DNA from: Halorubrum sp. CSM-61
Lineage (GTDB): Archaea > Halobacteriota > Halobacteria > Halobacteriales > Haloferacaceae
NCBI RefSeq assembly: GCF_003781945.1
Contig: NZ_RJJW01000004.1
Span: forward strand, 184,658 to 248,657
DNA length: 64,000 bases
Direction: 5' to 3'
This document shows, piece after piece, positions 50,129 to 60,400 of this stretch; position 1 is the first letter of the stretch, and each line of letters begins with the position of its first letter. The notes under the pieces were generated by a model that saw nothing but the letters and a program-made list of their open reading frames with translations, was not told the DNA's origin and did no database searches. A program made the translations under genes and the position numbers.

Positions 50129-51376
50129 GTGTTGAGCGCCGTCGACCCACTGGTCTACCTCGAGACGAACGTGGCGAAGTTGGTGTTGGCGACCGCGCTG
50201 GGGATGTTCCTCGGGCTCGAACGGGAGTGGTCCCAGAAGTCCGCGGGGATCCGGACGTTCGCCCTGATCAGCCTCGCGGCGGCCGTCTTCTCGCTGCTCG
50301 GCGGTGGCGGACTCCTGATCGTCGGCGGCGTGTTGATCATCGCCATCGCGGTGCTGCTCGCGGTCCGGAGCTTCGTCGAGGAGGACGTCGAGGGCCTCTC
50401 GCTGACCACGTCGGTGTCGATGCTCGTCACCTACGGGGTGGGCGCGCTCGTCGCCGAGGCGTTCTTCATCGAGGCGGTGACGGTGGCCGTGCTCTCCTCG
50501 CTGCTGCTCGTGTTGAAGCGGGAGCTCCACCAGTTCGCGTGGGGGCTCTCGCGGGAGGAGGTCCGAAGCGCGGTCGAGTTCACGATCCTCGCGTTCGTGG
50601 TCTTTCCCCTGCTGCCGGCGGAGACGATCGACCCGTGGGACGCGGTCCAGCCGCGGCTCATCTGGTCGCTGGTCGTCGCCGTCAGCGCCATCGGCTTCGT
50701 CAACTACGTCTTGGTGAAGCGGTATCAGGGCCGCGGCTACGCGGTCACCGGCTTCTTCGGCGGGCTCGTGAACTCGACCGCGGTCGTCGCCGAGATGGCC
50801 AAGCGCGCGAAGGAGCAAACGGACTTGACCGATATCGCGGTCGGATCCATCCTGCTCGCGAACGCCGCGATGGCCCTCCGGAACGCCGCGGTCGTCGCCG
50901 TCTTCGTCCCGGAGGCCGCCCTCGTGATCGGGGCGCCGCTCGGCGCGGTCACCGTCGCCGGCGTGGCGCTCGCGATATGGCGCAGCGACTGGCGGACGAC
51001 GGTAGAGGCGGAGCTCACCTCGCCGTTCAGTCTCCGGAACGCCCTCACGTTCGGGGCGCTGTTCCTCGTCGTGCTGCTGGTCTCGGCGGGCGCGGAGCGG
51101 ACCTTCGGCGCGGGCGGGTTCGTCGCCACGTCGTTCCTCGCGGGGCTCGTCTCCTCCGGCACGGCGACGACCACGGCGGTCTCGCTTCTCGGGACCGGAC
51201 AGATCACGGTCGACACCGCGGTCACGGGCGTCGTGGCGGGGACTGCCGCGAGCATCCTCGTCAAGACGGCGTTCGCCGCGAGCATCGCGAGAGAGCTGGT
51301 CCGGCCGGTGCTGTTCTGGAACCTCGTGTTGATCGCGGTGGGGGTCGCGGTCGGCGCACCGCTGCTCCTGCGTTAG
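50129..51376 (+). CDS. MgtC/SapB and DUF4010 membrane protein
   Basis: 415 residues with about twelve hydrophobic helices. The N-terminal third resembles MgtC/SapB (LGMFLGLEREW, SAGIRTFALISLAAAVFSLL). The rest is DUF4010-like (GFFGGLVNSTAVVAEMAKRA, GLVSSGTATTTAVSLL), usually found fused or paired in prokaryotes. Function unknown, possibly ion or envelope homeostasis. The start is GTG 50129 followed by TTG; either could initiate. It converges on the CBS-domain genes. Confidence 0.8.
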   Translation: MLSAVDPLVYLETNVAKLVLATALGMFLGLEREWSQKSAGIRTFALISLAAAVFSLLGGGGLLIVGGVLIIAIAVLLAVRSFVEEDVEGLSLTTSVSMLVTYGVGALVAEAFFIEAVTVAVLSSLLLVLKRELHQFAWGLSREEVRSAVEFTILAFVVFPLLPAETIDPWDAVQPRLIWSLVVAVSAIGFVNYVLVKRYQGRGYAVTGFFGGLVNSTAVVAEMAKRAKEQTDLTDIAVGSILLANAAMALRNAAVVAVFVPEAALVIGAPLGAVTVAGVALAIWRSDWRTTVEAELTSPFSLRNALTFGALFLVVLLVSAGAERTFGAGGFVATSFLAGLVSSGTATTTAVSLLGTGQITVDTAVTGVVAGTAASILVKTAFAASIARELVRPVLFWNLVLIAVGVAVGAPLLLR

Positions 51377-51413
51377 CGCGCCGGGGCCAGCCCGCGGTCG
51401 CGTCCCCAGTCGC

Positions 51414-51788
51414 TCACGAGAGATGCGCCGCCACGTCGGTCGAGGAGACCATGCCGACGTAGTCGTCGTCGACGACCGGGAGGTGTTTCACGCCGTACAT
51501 CGTCATCATCGCCGCGACCTCCTCCATCATGAGGTCCGGCGTCACGGTCTCGACATTCTCGGTCATCACGTCGCGGACGACCGCGTCGTCGAGGTCGCGG
51601 CCGGCCGCGACGGCGCCGACGATGTCGCTCTGCGTGACGATACAGCCGCCGCCCGTCGTCACGACGAGCGCGCTGATATCGTCGCCGCTCATCCGCCGAG
51701 CCGCCTCCCGGAGCGGTTCGTCGGCCCCGATCGTCTCCAGCGGCGTCGACATGACCTCGCTGACGCGGGTCCGGTCGTTCAGATCCAT
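51414..51788 (-). CDS. CBS-pair protein
   Basis: 124 residues, almost entirely two CBS motifs (VSEVMSTPLETIGADEPLREAARRM..., DVMTENVETVTPDLMMEEVAAMM...VKHLPVVDDDYVGMVSSTDV). Such tandem CBS proteins bind adenine nucleotides and regulate partners. A paralogue with the same architecture lies just upstream at 51873-52259 on the same strand. A short inverted repeat GTGTG-GTAA-CACAC (51796-51809) sits in front of the start and may be an operator. Confidence 0.85.
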   Translation of the reverse strand: MDLNDRTRVSEVMSTPLETIGADEPLREAARRMSGDDISALVVTTGGGCIVTQSDIVGAVAAGRDLDDAVVRDVMTENVETVTPDLMMEEVAAMMTMYGVKHLPVVDDDYVGMVSSTDVAAHLS

Positions 51789-51872
51789 ATGTGGCGTGTG
51801 TTACCACACCTGATGACTCTTCCGGCTGGCGCAACGGGTGGAATGTGTCGGACCCGATCGCTCGCGCCTTGG

Positions 51873-52259
51873 CTACCGCTGTCTCGAGACGTACGCGGTG
51901 AGGTCGGTCGTCGAGACCATCCCGACCAGCTGCCCGTCGGCGTCGACTACCGGCAAGTGCGTGTACCCGCGGTCCGTCGGCCCCGCGAGCTCCTCCACCG
52001 AGTCGTCGGGAGACACGGTGACGATCTCCGTGGTCATGAACGCCTCCACGGGCGTCTCGTCCTCCGGGTCGTTCCGTCTGACGAGCGAGACGAAGTCGGT
52101 CGCGGTGATCAGTCCGGCCAAGCGCCCGTCGTCGCCGACGACGAGGATCGAGCTCTTCCCGGTTTCGAGCATTTTCCGAGCGGCCGCCGCGGCCGAGGCG
52201 CCCGACTCGATGGTGAGCAGATCGGTCGACATCAGCCGCTCGACGGGAACGTCTGTCAT
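51873..52259 (-). CDS. CBS-pair protein, paralogue
   Basis: 128 residues from MTDVPVERLMSTDLL. It has two CBS motifs (LTIESGASAAAAARKMLETGKSSILVVGDDGRLAGLITATDF and EAFMTTEIVTVSPDDSVEELAG...THLPVVDADGQLVGMVSTTDL). The partner protein is unknown. ATG 52259 is chosen over one four codons upstream because of spacing. It probably arose by duplication with the neighbouring CBS gene and is separated from it by 84 bases. Confidence 0.8.
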   Translation of the reverse strand: MTDVPVERLMSTDLLTIESGASAAAAARKMLETGKSSILVVGDDGRLAGLITATDFVSLVRRNDPEDETPVEAFMTTEIVTVSPDDSVEELAGPTDRGYTHLPVVDADGQLVGMVSTTDLTAYVSRQR

Positions 52260-52324
52260 GGGTGACGACAACGCGGGACGGGGATATCAAACGACCGGTC
52301 GTCTGGACTGGGCGACCCGTGTGC

Positions 52325-53122
52325 TCACTCCTCGACGAGCTCCGGCGGCGCGCCCGCGAGCCCGACGAGCGCGTCCGCCTCGACGTGATGGAGGTCGCCG
52401 GGGATGACGAGCAGGTGGAGCGGGTCGCCGAACTCGCGCTCCGCGAGGGCGCTCAGGCGGTCGGCGGCGACGACCGAGTCGGGCGAGCCCGCGCGGGCGA
52501 CGACGACGGCGAGCGCGTCCTCCCACCCCTCGGCGAGCAGGCCGGCGGCGACGTCGGCGGTCATGTACTCCTCGTGGTCCGGGTCGGGGCCGGTCGGGCC
52601 GGTGCCGACCTTGATGTCGAGGTAGACGACGGTGTGGAGCCCGCGCTCGCGGTTCGCCTCGACGGTGTCGATCACGCTCCCGGGCACGTCGTCGCCGCCG
52701 TGCGCGTACGGGAACGGGAGCGTCGTCGCCTTGCCGAACCGGTAGTTCTGCAGGCCGGTGAGACTCGACGCGGCCGACTGAGCGGTCACGCCGTGGATAA
52801 CGCGGGTGTCGATCCCGCGCTCCTCGGCGCGCAGCCTGAGGTCCGTGTGGGTCGTCGAGATCATCGTGTCGCCGGCGGTGAGGAAGGCGGCGTGGCCCTC
52901 TTCCGCCGCCGCGAGGATCGCTTCGGGGTCCTGTTCGACGCCCTCGCGCGACCGGACCTCGATCTCCGCGTCGTGGTACGCCTCTAGGTCCTCGACGTCG
53001 GCACCGACCAACTTACTCGTGTAGAACTCGGCGAAGACCCGGTCCGCGGACCTGAGCGCCTCGCGCCCCTCGACGGTGATCGATCGCTCGTCGTAGAGGC
53101 CGAGACCGATGAACGTGAGCAT
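52325..53122 (-). CDS. dphB: Diphthine synthase
   Basis: 265 residues of the SAM-dependent uroporphyrinogen-methylase-like fold. The opening MLTFIGLGLYDERSITVEGREAL, AGDTMISTTHTDLRL and VIHGVTAQSAASSLTGLQNYRFGK are highly typical of DphB. It methylates the modified histidine of elongation factor 2 on the way to diphthamide. The acidic stretch EDLEAYHDAEIEV is consistent with a halophile. Monocistronic-looking, with a divergent start from the oxidoreductase operon. Confidence 0.93.
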   Translation of the reverse strand: MLTFIGLGLYDERSITVEGREALRSADRVFAEFYTSKLVGADVEDLEAYHDAEIEVRSREGVEQDPEAILAAAEEGHAAFLTAGDTMISTTHTDLRLRAEERGIDTRVIHGVTAQSAASSLTGLQNYRFGKATTLPFPYAHGGDDVPGSVIDTVEANRERGLHTVVYLDIKVGTGPTGPDPDHEEYMTADVAAGLLAEGWEDALAVVVARAGSPDSVVAADRLSALAEREFGDPLHLLVIPGDLHHVEADALVGLAGAPPELVEE

Positions 53123-53294
53123 ACGACTCGTCGGGCGGGCGGCGAGTAAAAGGGCGCGGAAGGGCGTCGAGACGATCCGCCGCGGGTCGCACCTAAAGGT
53201 CCTTCATGATTGTTCCTTGTGATTCCATAGCAAGCCCTAAGAGGTAACCAGCACAAGGTCCAATCACTAGGCCCTCACGGGCTCACATACCACT
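53123..53294. promoter_or_regulatory. Shared upstream region of dphB and the second oxidoreductase operon
   Basis: 172 bases. AAAGGTCCTTCATGATTGTT near 53193-53212 and CTAGGCCCTCACGGGCTC near 53267-53284 are the only structured tracts seen; the latter contains the short inverted repeat GGCCC/GGGCT. No Shine-Dalgarno is seen before ATG 53295. No gene is apparent. Confidence 0.35.
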
Positions 53295-55190
53295 ATGACT
53301 GACGACGAACTCATCTGGCGGATTTCGGGGGGATCCGGTGACGGGATCGCTTCGACCAGCCAGAACTTCGCGAAGGCCTTGATGCGATCGGGGCTCAACG
53401 TCTTCACGCATCGACATTACCCGTCGCGGATCCGCGGGGGCCACACCTACACCGAGGTCCGGGCGGCCTCGGACCCGGTGCGGTCCCGCGGCGACGGGTA
53501 CAACTTCCTGCTCGCGCTCGGCGACTCGTTCGCCCGCAACCCGCAGGAGGAGGCCGTCTACGGGAACGAAGAGATCAAGCCGCTCTCGGAGAACCTCGAC
53601 GAGCTCCGCGAAGGCGGAGTCATCGTGTACGACGAGGGGCTCCTCGACGCCTCCGAGATCCCGGACTTCGAGGAGCGCGCAGAGGAGAACGACTGGCACG
53701 TATACCCCCTCGACCTCCGCGGGCTCGCCCGCGACATGGGTCGCGAGGTCATGCGCAACACCGCCGGCGTCGGCGCGACCTGCGCGCTGACCGGAATGGA
53801 CCTCAAACACGTCGAGGACCTGATGCGGGACGCGATGCCGGAGAAGATCCTCGAACCGAACATCGAGATCCTCGAGACCGCCTACGAGCAGGTCAAAGAG
53901 GAGTACGACGTGGACGCGCCGGACGTGACGGTGCCGACCGGCGAGCACGACGAGGAGCAGCTGCTCATGTCCGGCTCGGACGCCATCTCCTACGGCGCCA
54001 TCGACGAGGGCTGTCGGTTCATCGCCGGCTACCCGATGACGCCGTGGACCGAGGTGTTCACCATCATGACGAAGAACCTGCCGAAGCTCGGCGGGATCTC
54101 CGAGCAGGTCGAAGACGAGATCGCCGCGGCCGCGCTCGCGGTCGGGGCCTCGCACGCCGGCGTGAAGGCCATGTCCGGCTCCTCCGGCGGCGGCTTCGCC
54201 CTGATGTCGGAGCCGCTCGGACTCGCGGAGATGACGGAGACCCCCGTCGTCCTCGTCGAGGCCATGCGCGCCGGCCCGTCGACCGGGATGCCGACGAAGC
54301 CCGAGCAGTCCGACCTCGAACACGTCCTGTACACCTCGCAGGGCGACTCCCAGCGCGTCGTCTTGGCGCCCGGGACCGTCGAGGAGGCGTACGAGCAGTC
54401 GCGGATCGCCTTCCGGCTGGCCTACGAGTACCAGATCCCGTCGATCCTCCTGTACGATCAGAAGCTCGGCGGCGAGCTGGTGAACGTCCCGAAGAGCCAC
54501 TTCGACCGCGATCCGAACCCGACGCTCGGAAAGACCCTGAGCGAGGACGCGCTCGCCGAGGAGCCGCACTCGGAGGACGGGAAGTTCCACCGGTTCCAGC
54601 ACGACGTCGAGGACGGCGTCTCCCCGCGGTCGATCCCCGGCCAGAAGGGCGGTCGCTTCCTCGCGACCGGCAACGAGCACAGCCCCACCGGTCACATCGC
54701 CGAGTCGCCGGACAATCGCGTCGCGCAGATCGACCGGCGGACGCAGAAGCTGGAGGCGATCCGCGCCGACCTCGATCAGGAGGACACCGGCTCGTACGCC
54801 GGCCCCGACGACGCCCAGTACGGCATCCTCACGTTCGGGAGCCAGCAGGGCACCGTCGAGGAGGCGGTCGACCGACTCAACGACGCCGGCGTCTCGGTGA
54901 AGTCGTACGGCGTCTCCGACATGCTCCCGTTCCCGACCGAGCAGGTCGAGGCGTTCGTCGAGAGCGTCGACGAGGTGCTCGTCGTCGAGATGACGGCGTC
55001 CGGACAGTTCCGCGGGCTCGTCCAGAAGAACCTCGGCCGCTACGGCGAGAAGCTGTCGAGCCTGCTGAAGTACAACGGGAACCCGTTCGAGCCGGCGGAG
55101 ATCGTCGACGGGTTCGAGGCCTCCATCGTCGAGGGCGACGGCGACGCGTCCGGCCATCAGACCACCTTCGTCCCAGCCGCAGGTGACTAA
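53295..55190 (+). CDS. porA: 2-oxoacid:ferredoxin oxidoreductase, alpha subunit (probably pyruvate type)
   Basis: 631 residues with gamma domain (ISGGSGDGIASTSQN, residues 10-24), PSRIRGGHTYTEVRA, and alpha PYR domain (AGYPMTPWTE near 243-252, MRAGPSTGMPTKPEQSD). It has the same order as the korA-like gene at 9095 but a longer middle, and the two differ clearly in sequence. With its beta subunit it converts a 2-oxoacid to acyl-CoA and reduces ferredoxin. Pyruvate is suggested by comparison with remembered haloarchaeal PorA N-termini, not proved. Beta gene 3 bases downstream. Confidence 0.8.
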   Translation: MTDDELIWRISGGSGDGIASTSQNFAKALMRSGLNVFTHRHYPSRIRGGHTYTEVRAASDPVRSRGDGYNFLLALGDSFARNPQEEAVYGNEEIKPLSENLDELREGGVIVYDEGLLDASEIPDFEERAEENDWHVYPLDLRGLARDMGREVMRNTAGVGATCALTGMDLKHVEDLMRDAMPEKILEPNIEILETAYEQVKEEYDVDAPDVTVPTGEHDEEQLLMSGSDAISYGAIDEGCRFIAGYPMTPWTEVFTIMTKNLPKLGGISEQVEDEIAAAALAVGASHAGVKAMSGSSGGGFALMSEPLGLAEMTETPVVLVEAMRAGPSTGMPTKPEQSDLEHVLYTSQGDSQRVVLAPGTVEEAYEQSRIAFRLAYEYQIPSILLYDQKLGGELVNVPKSHFDRDPNPTLGKTLSEDALAEEPHSEDGKFHRFQHDVEDGVSPRSIPGQKGGRFLATGNEHSPTGHIAESPDNRVAQIDRRTQKLEAIRADLDQEDTGSYAGPDDAQYGILTFGSQQGTVEEAVDRLNDAGVSVKSYGVSDMLPFPTEQVEAFVESVDEVLVVEMTASGQFRGLVQKNLGRYGEKLSSLLKYNGNPFEPAEIVDGFEASIVEGDGDASGHQTTFVPAAGD

Positions 55191-55193
55191 CCA

Positions 55194-56132
55194 ATGAGCA
55201 CGTTTTCAGCAATCGGAGACGAACGAGAGATCGACCGCGACGAGTACACCCCCGGCGTCGAGCCGCAGCCGACCTGGTGTCCCGGCTGCGGTGACTTCAG
55301 CGTCCTGAAGGCGCTCAAGCAGGCGCTTCCCGAGGTCGGGCGCACGCCCGAGGAGACCCTGCTGTGTACCGGGATCGGCTGTTCCGGCAAGCTGAACAGC
55401 TACCTCGACACGTACGGGTTCCACACGATCCACGGGCGCTCGCTGCCCGTGGCCCGCGCCGCGAAGCTCGCGAACCCCGACCTCGAAGTGATCGCCGCCG
55501 GCGGCGACGGCGACGGCTACGGGATCGGCGGGAACCACTTCATCCACACGGCCCGGGAGAATCACGACATGACGTACATCGTCTTCAACAACGAGATCTT
55601 CGGGCTCACGAAGGGCCAGACCTCCCCGACGAGCCCGAAGGGCCACAAGTCGAAGACGCAGCCGGCCGGCAGCGCCAAGGAGCCGATCAAGCCGCTCTCG
55701 ATGTCGCTGAACGCCGGCGCCTCGTACGTCGCTCGCACCGCCGCGGTCAACCCGAACCAGGCCAAGGAGATCCTCATCGAGGCGATCGAGCACGACGGCT
55801 TCGCGCACGTCGACTTCCTCACCCAGTGTCCGACCTGGAACAAGGACGCGCGCCAGTACGTCCCGTACATCGACGTCAACGAGTCCGACGACTACGACTT
55901 CGACAAGACGGACCGCGTCGAGGCCGCCGAGATGATGCGCAAGACCGAGGAGTCGCTCTACGAGGGCGAGGTCCTCACCGGCCGCTTCTACGTCGACGAG
56001 GACCGCCCGTCCTACGGCGAGGAGAAGCGGGCGATCGGCGAGATGCCCGACGAGCCGCTGGCCGAGCGCTACTGGGACGACGACTACGAGTGGGAGCGTT
56101 CCTACGACAAGTTCCTCGACAAGCACGCCTGA
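55194..56132 (+). CDS. porB: 2-oxoacid:ferredoxin oxidoreductase, beta subunit
   Basis: 312 residues with TPP motif GGDGDGYGIGGNHF...NNEIFGLTKGQTSPTSPKG and [4Fe-4S] ligand cysteines C29, C32, C63 and C212. The C-terminus is longer than in the first beta paralogue (10856-11719). It forms a two-gene operon with porA. An Lrp/AsnC regulator follows 107 bases downstream on the same strand and could sense an amino acid linked to pyruvate metabolism. Confidence 0.85.
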   Translation: MSTFSAIGDEREIDRDEYTPGVEPQPTWCPGCGDFSVLKALKQALPEVGRTPEETLLCTGIGCSGKLNSYLDTYGFHTIHGRSLPVARAAKLANPDLEVIAAGGDGDGYGIGGNHFIHTARENHDMTYIVFNNEIFGLTKGQTSPTSPKGHKSKTQPAGSAKEPIKPLSMSLNAGASYVARTAAVNPNQAKEILIEAIEHDGFAHVDFLTQCPTWNKDARQYVPYIDVNESDDYDFDKTDRVEAAEMMRKTEESLYEGEVLTGRFYVDEDRPSYGEEKRAIGEMPDEPLAERYWDDDYEWERSYDKFLDKHA

Positions 56133-56239
56133 CGCGGCCGTAGACCGGGATCGACCGACGATCCCGCCGCGGTTCGTCGTCCGTTCGTCTCGTTTTTCGG
56201 TTCGCAAGGTATTTTTTCGGTGGTGACAAAGCAGTAGTC

Positions 56240-56668
56240 ATGAGTACGGTATCGACGGAGGAACGGATCCTGTCGGTGTTAGAGGAGGACGCGCAGGCCT
56301 CCTGCGCGGAGATCGCCGACCGGGCGAACGTCTCGAAGCCGACGGTGCGGAAGTACATCGACCGCCTCGAGGAGAAGGGCGTGATCGTCGGCTACTCCGC
56401 GGAGATCGACCCGAAGAAGCTCTCCTCGCAGTCGATCGCGATGGTCGGCATGGACGTCGATTCGGGGCAGTACGTAAGCGCGACCCGCAAGCTGAAGGAG
56501 CTCGACGAGGTGCAGGCGCTGTACACCTCCTCCGGCGACCACATGCTGATGGCCGAGGTCCGCGCCGGCGACGGCGACGAGCTCGGCGACGTCATCTCCG
56601 AGAAGCTCCTCGGCGTGGACGGCGTCACCGCGGCCCACCCCTCGTTCCTCCAGGAGCGCCTGAAGTAA
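56240..56668 (+). CDS. Lrp/AsnC-family transcriptional regulator
   Basis: 142 residues. A winged-helix DNA-binding domain (STEERILSVLEEDAQASCAEIADRANVSKPTVRKYIDRLEEKG) is followed by a RAM ligand-binding domain (SIAMVGMDVDSGQYVSATRKLKEL, HMLMAEV, VTAAHPSFL). Proteins of this family act as dimers or octamers and sense amino acids. Position immediately after porAB makes that operon a likely target. ATG 56240 follows CAGTAGTC; GTATTTTTTCGG about 25 bases upstream is a possible TATA box. Confidence 0.9.
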   Translation: MSTVSTEERILSVLEEDAQASCAEIADRANVSKPTVRKYIDRLEEKGVIVGYSAEIDPKKLSSQSIAMVGMDVDSGQYVSATRKLKELDEVQALYTSSGDHMLMAEVRAGDGDELGDVISEKLLGVDGVTAAHPSFLQERLK

Positions 56669-56716
56669 CGACGCTCCCGCTGGCCGTCGCCTCTATCCGG
56701 TTCGCCCGCCCCGCGG

Positions 56717-57253
56717 TCACCGGAGCGCGTTCACGTCGGCGACGACGATCGACTCGTCGCCGGCCGGACCGCGACGGGTGCCCCGGTGGGCGAACCCGTG
56801 CGCGCTGAAGAACTCGGTGGCGCCGGGGCTGTCCGAGGGAACGCTCGCACGAAGGGTGTTGACATCGTGCTCGGCCACCGACGACGCCACGCGCGCGAGC
56901 AGTTCGGCCGCGACGCCCTCGCCCGCGTGGTTCGGGTGGACCCACAGCGCGAGCAGTTCGGCCTCGCGATCGCCCTCGTCGGCGCCGTCGCAGCCGTCGA
57001 TCGCCACTTCCTCCTCTCCCGGTTCGTCGGTCGACCCCTCCGCGTCCGGGTGAGCGATGGCGACGCCCACCGGTCCGTCATCGCCCTCCATCAGGAACGA
57101 CCACTCGGCCTCCGCGGCGGCCTCGCGGACGCCGGCGGCGGACACGTCGAGAAGGGGAGCTCCGATGTCGTCGAAGACGGTGGCCTCCCGGGCCCGCGAG
57201 ACCGCCGTTCGAAGCGCCTCCGCGTCGTCGGGCCGCGCCGCCCGGACATGCAT
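56717..57253 (-). CDS. GNAT N-acetyltransferase
   Basis: 178 residues. The start HVRAARPDDAEALRTAVSRAR is the first beta strand and helix of GNAT proteins. VHPNHAGEGVAAELLARV is the acetyl-CoA pyrophosphate loop (Q/RxxGxG/A type). LRASVPSDSPGATEFFSAHGFA is the typical late motif. An acidic insertion (about 77-90) is seen. Substrate unknown. Convergent with the Lrp regulator. Confidence 0.85.
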   Translation of the reverse strand: MHVRAARPDDAEALRTAVSRAREATVFDDIGAPLLDVSAAGVREAAAEAEWSFLMEGDDGPVGVAIAHPDAEGSTDEPGEEEVAIDGCDGADEGDREAELLALWVHPNHAGEGVAAELLARVASSVAEHDVNTLRASVPSDSPGATEFFSAHGFAHRGTRRGPAGDESIVVADVNALR

Positions 57254-57423
57254 GTACGACCGTGGGTAAAGAGGTCACCTATAGGTTTCGGGACGGCAAC
57301 CTTTCGCAGGGTACCGAGAACGAGAATAGTAAAAACGATCAGTTACGCTTCGGTTCGACGTCTGACGCTTCCCTGCATCCACGGATCGCCGCGCGATTCC
57401 CCGCGACGATCTCGGTCAGATAG
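57254..57423. other. Spacer between acetyltransferase gene and ileS
   Basis: 170 bases holding the acetyltransferase promoter and the ileS 3' end. It contains ATAGTAAAAACGATCAG around 57327, the only AT-rich tract. No gene or tRNA is seen. Confidence 0.35.
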
Positions 57424-60400
57424 TCACGCGACCGGTTCGATCCCGATCGTGACCGCGACGCCCTCGACCTCCCACTCCTCGACGAGGCCGCCGTCGGCGT
57501 CCGCGGCGTCGCTCGGGTCGTCGATCCACGCGTCGGCGCGCACCTCGCCGGCGATCAGGTCGGCGTGGTCGTCGACGAACTCGGCGATCCGGTCGTCGTC
57601 GACCGCGACGCCGACGCGGATCCGGGCCTCCACGTCCAGGTCGAGCTCCTTGCGCATCTCCTGGATCCGGCGGATCACGTCGCGGGCGTACCCCTCGGAC
57701 TCGATCTCGGGAGTCAGCGAGGTGTCCACGTAGACGGCGCCGCCGTCGAAGTCGGCCCCGGAGACGTGTTCCGGCGGCTCCGCGACGTACTCGACCATCT
57801 CGTCGTCGAGGTCGACGGGCTCGCCGTCGACGGTCACCTCGCCGCCCTCGACCGCGGCGCGGGGCGCGCCCTGCACCGCCTCCATCACCTTCTGGGCGTC
57901 GGCGCCGAAGGCGGGGCCGATCGCGCCCATCTGCGGTTCGGCCGTCTCCACGAGCTCGTCGAACGCGTCGGTGACGGTCACCTCGCGGGCGTTGACGCGC
58001 TCGGCGATGAGCGCCGAGAGCCGGTCGACCGCGGCGGTCACGTCCTCGTCGTCGCTCTCGACGACCACGCGCGGCACGGGCCAGCGGAGCTTGCGGCCGG
58101 CCTGCTGGCGCGCGTTCGCGGCGGCCTCCTCCACGTCGCGGAGGACGGTCACGTCGCGTTCGAGCTGCGGGTCACGGAGGTCGTCGTCGGGTTCGGGGTA
58201 GTCGAGCTGGTGGACGGTCGTGGCCTCGCCGTCCAGCGTCTGGTACATGCGCTCGGTCATGTACGGCGCGATCGGCGCGAGCAGGCGGGTCGTCTCGTCG
58301 AGGACGGTCGCGAGCGTCGCGTAGGCGCCGCGCTTGGAGGCGGAGTCGGACTCCTCCCACATGCGGTCGCGGACCGCCTTCACGTAGAACCGCGACACGT
58401 CCTGCGTGACGAACTCGATGACGGCGTTGACGGCGTCGCTGACGCGGTAGTCGGCCCACGCCTCCTCGACCTCCGTCTCCACGGACTGGAGCCGCGAGAG
58501 GACCCACTCGTCGACGAGCTCGAGCTCGCCGTCCGAGAGGTCGGCCTCGGCGGGGTCGTAGCCGTCGAGGTCCATGTACTCCAGCGGGAAGCGGAACACG
58601 TTCCAGAGGATGTTGAGCTTCCCCTGCAGCTCGCCGAGGCCGTCCCACTCGAACGCGAGGTCGACGCCCTGCTGGTCGTGGCTGAGCAGGTAGGTGCGCA
58701 GCGGGTCGCGGCCGGCGCGCTCGATCGCCTCCTCGGGCGTGACGATGTTGCCGACGGACTTGGACATCTTGCGACCGTTCTCGTCGTTGGCGAACCCGTG
58801 CATGAGGACCTCCTCGTAGGGGACCTGGTCCACCGCGGCGGTTCCCATCCCGAGCTGCGACCAGAACCAGCCGCGGGTCTGGTCGTGCGCCTCGACGATG
58901 AAGTCGGCGGGCCACAGCTCGTCGTGGGCCGCCTCGTCACTCGGATAGCCGAGCGTGCCCCAGCTGGCGACCGAGGAGTCGAGCCACACGTCGAACACGT
59001 CCTCGACGCGGCGGTAGGTGGTCCCGTCCTCGACGACGGTGAGATCGTCGACGGCGGGCCGGTGGAGGTCGATCGTCTCCGGGTCGACGTCCTCCTCGAC
59101 GCGATCGGCGAGCTCCTCGCGGGTGCCGATCACGATCATGTCCTCGTCGAGGTTGCCCGCTTCGGCGTCTTCCGGCACCCAGATCGGGATCGGGATCCCC
59201 CAGTAACGCTGGCGGGAGACGTTCCAGTCGGGGGCGTCCTGAATGAAGTCGCGGAACCGGTTGTCGCGCGCCCACTGCGGGTGCCACTCCGACTCCTCCA
59301 TGTTGTCGAGGAGGTCCTCCTTCACGTCCGTGATCGAGATGAACCACTGGTCGGTGACAAGCTGGATGATCCCGGTGTCACACCGCCAGCAGTGGCCGTA
59401 GCTGTGCTCGACGGTGCCGTGCGCGAGCATGTGGCCGTCGGCGACGAGGTCGTCGACGATGTCGTCGTTGGCGTCGCGCACGAACTGGCCCGCGTACTCC
59501 CCGGCGGCCTCGGCGAACTCGCCGTTGGGGCCGACCGGACAGTAGATCTCGAGTCCGAGCTCGGTGCCGCGGTGGAAGTCCTCTTCCCCGTGGCCCGGCG
59601 CGGAGTGGACCAGTCCGGTGCGGTCGGCCTCCACGTAGTCGGCGGCGTACACCCGTCCCGCGCCCTCGAAGTCCGGGTACTCGGCGACGCGGTCGGCGAG
59701 CGGATGGTCGTACGCCCAGCCGACGAGCTCGTCGCCCGTCAGCTCGGCCTCGACCTCGTACCCCTCGTAGCGGCCCTCCTGGAGCACGTCCTCGACGCAC
59801 TCCGCGGCGACGTAGAGGAGCTCCTCCTCGCCGCCCTTCTCGGCGCGGACCGCGTTGTAGGTGAGGTCCTCGTCGACGGCGACGAAGGTGTTGGCGGGGA
59901 TCGTCCACGGCGTCGTCGTCCAGATGACGAGGCTCCCCTCGCGGTCCGCGAGCGGGAACTTCACGTAGATCGAGGGGTCCTCGACGTCCTCGTACTCGAC
60001 CTCGTTGTTGGCGAGTCCCGTCTCACAGCGCGGGCACTGCGAGACGGAGCGTTTCCCCTGCTCGACGAGCCCGTTGTCGGCGACCTCGGAGAACGCCCAC
60101 CAGGCGGCCTCCATGTACTCGGGGTCGATCGTCTCGTAGGGGTTCTCCCAGTCCATCCACACGCCGATGGACTTGAAGTCCTCGTCCATCGCCGCGCGGT
60201 TCTCCAGGGCGAACTCCTTGCACTTCTCGATGAACGGCTCCATCCCGTACTCCTCGATGTCCCGCTTGTTCTCGAAGCCGAGCTCCTCCTCGACTTTCAC
60301 CTCGATCGGGAGCCCGTGCATGTCGTAGCCCGGGCGGTCGGTGACGCGGTGGCCGGTCATCCGCTTGTGGCGGAGGATCGCGTCCTTCAGCGTCTTGTTC

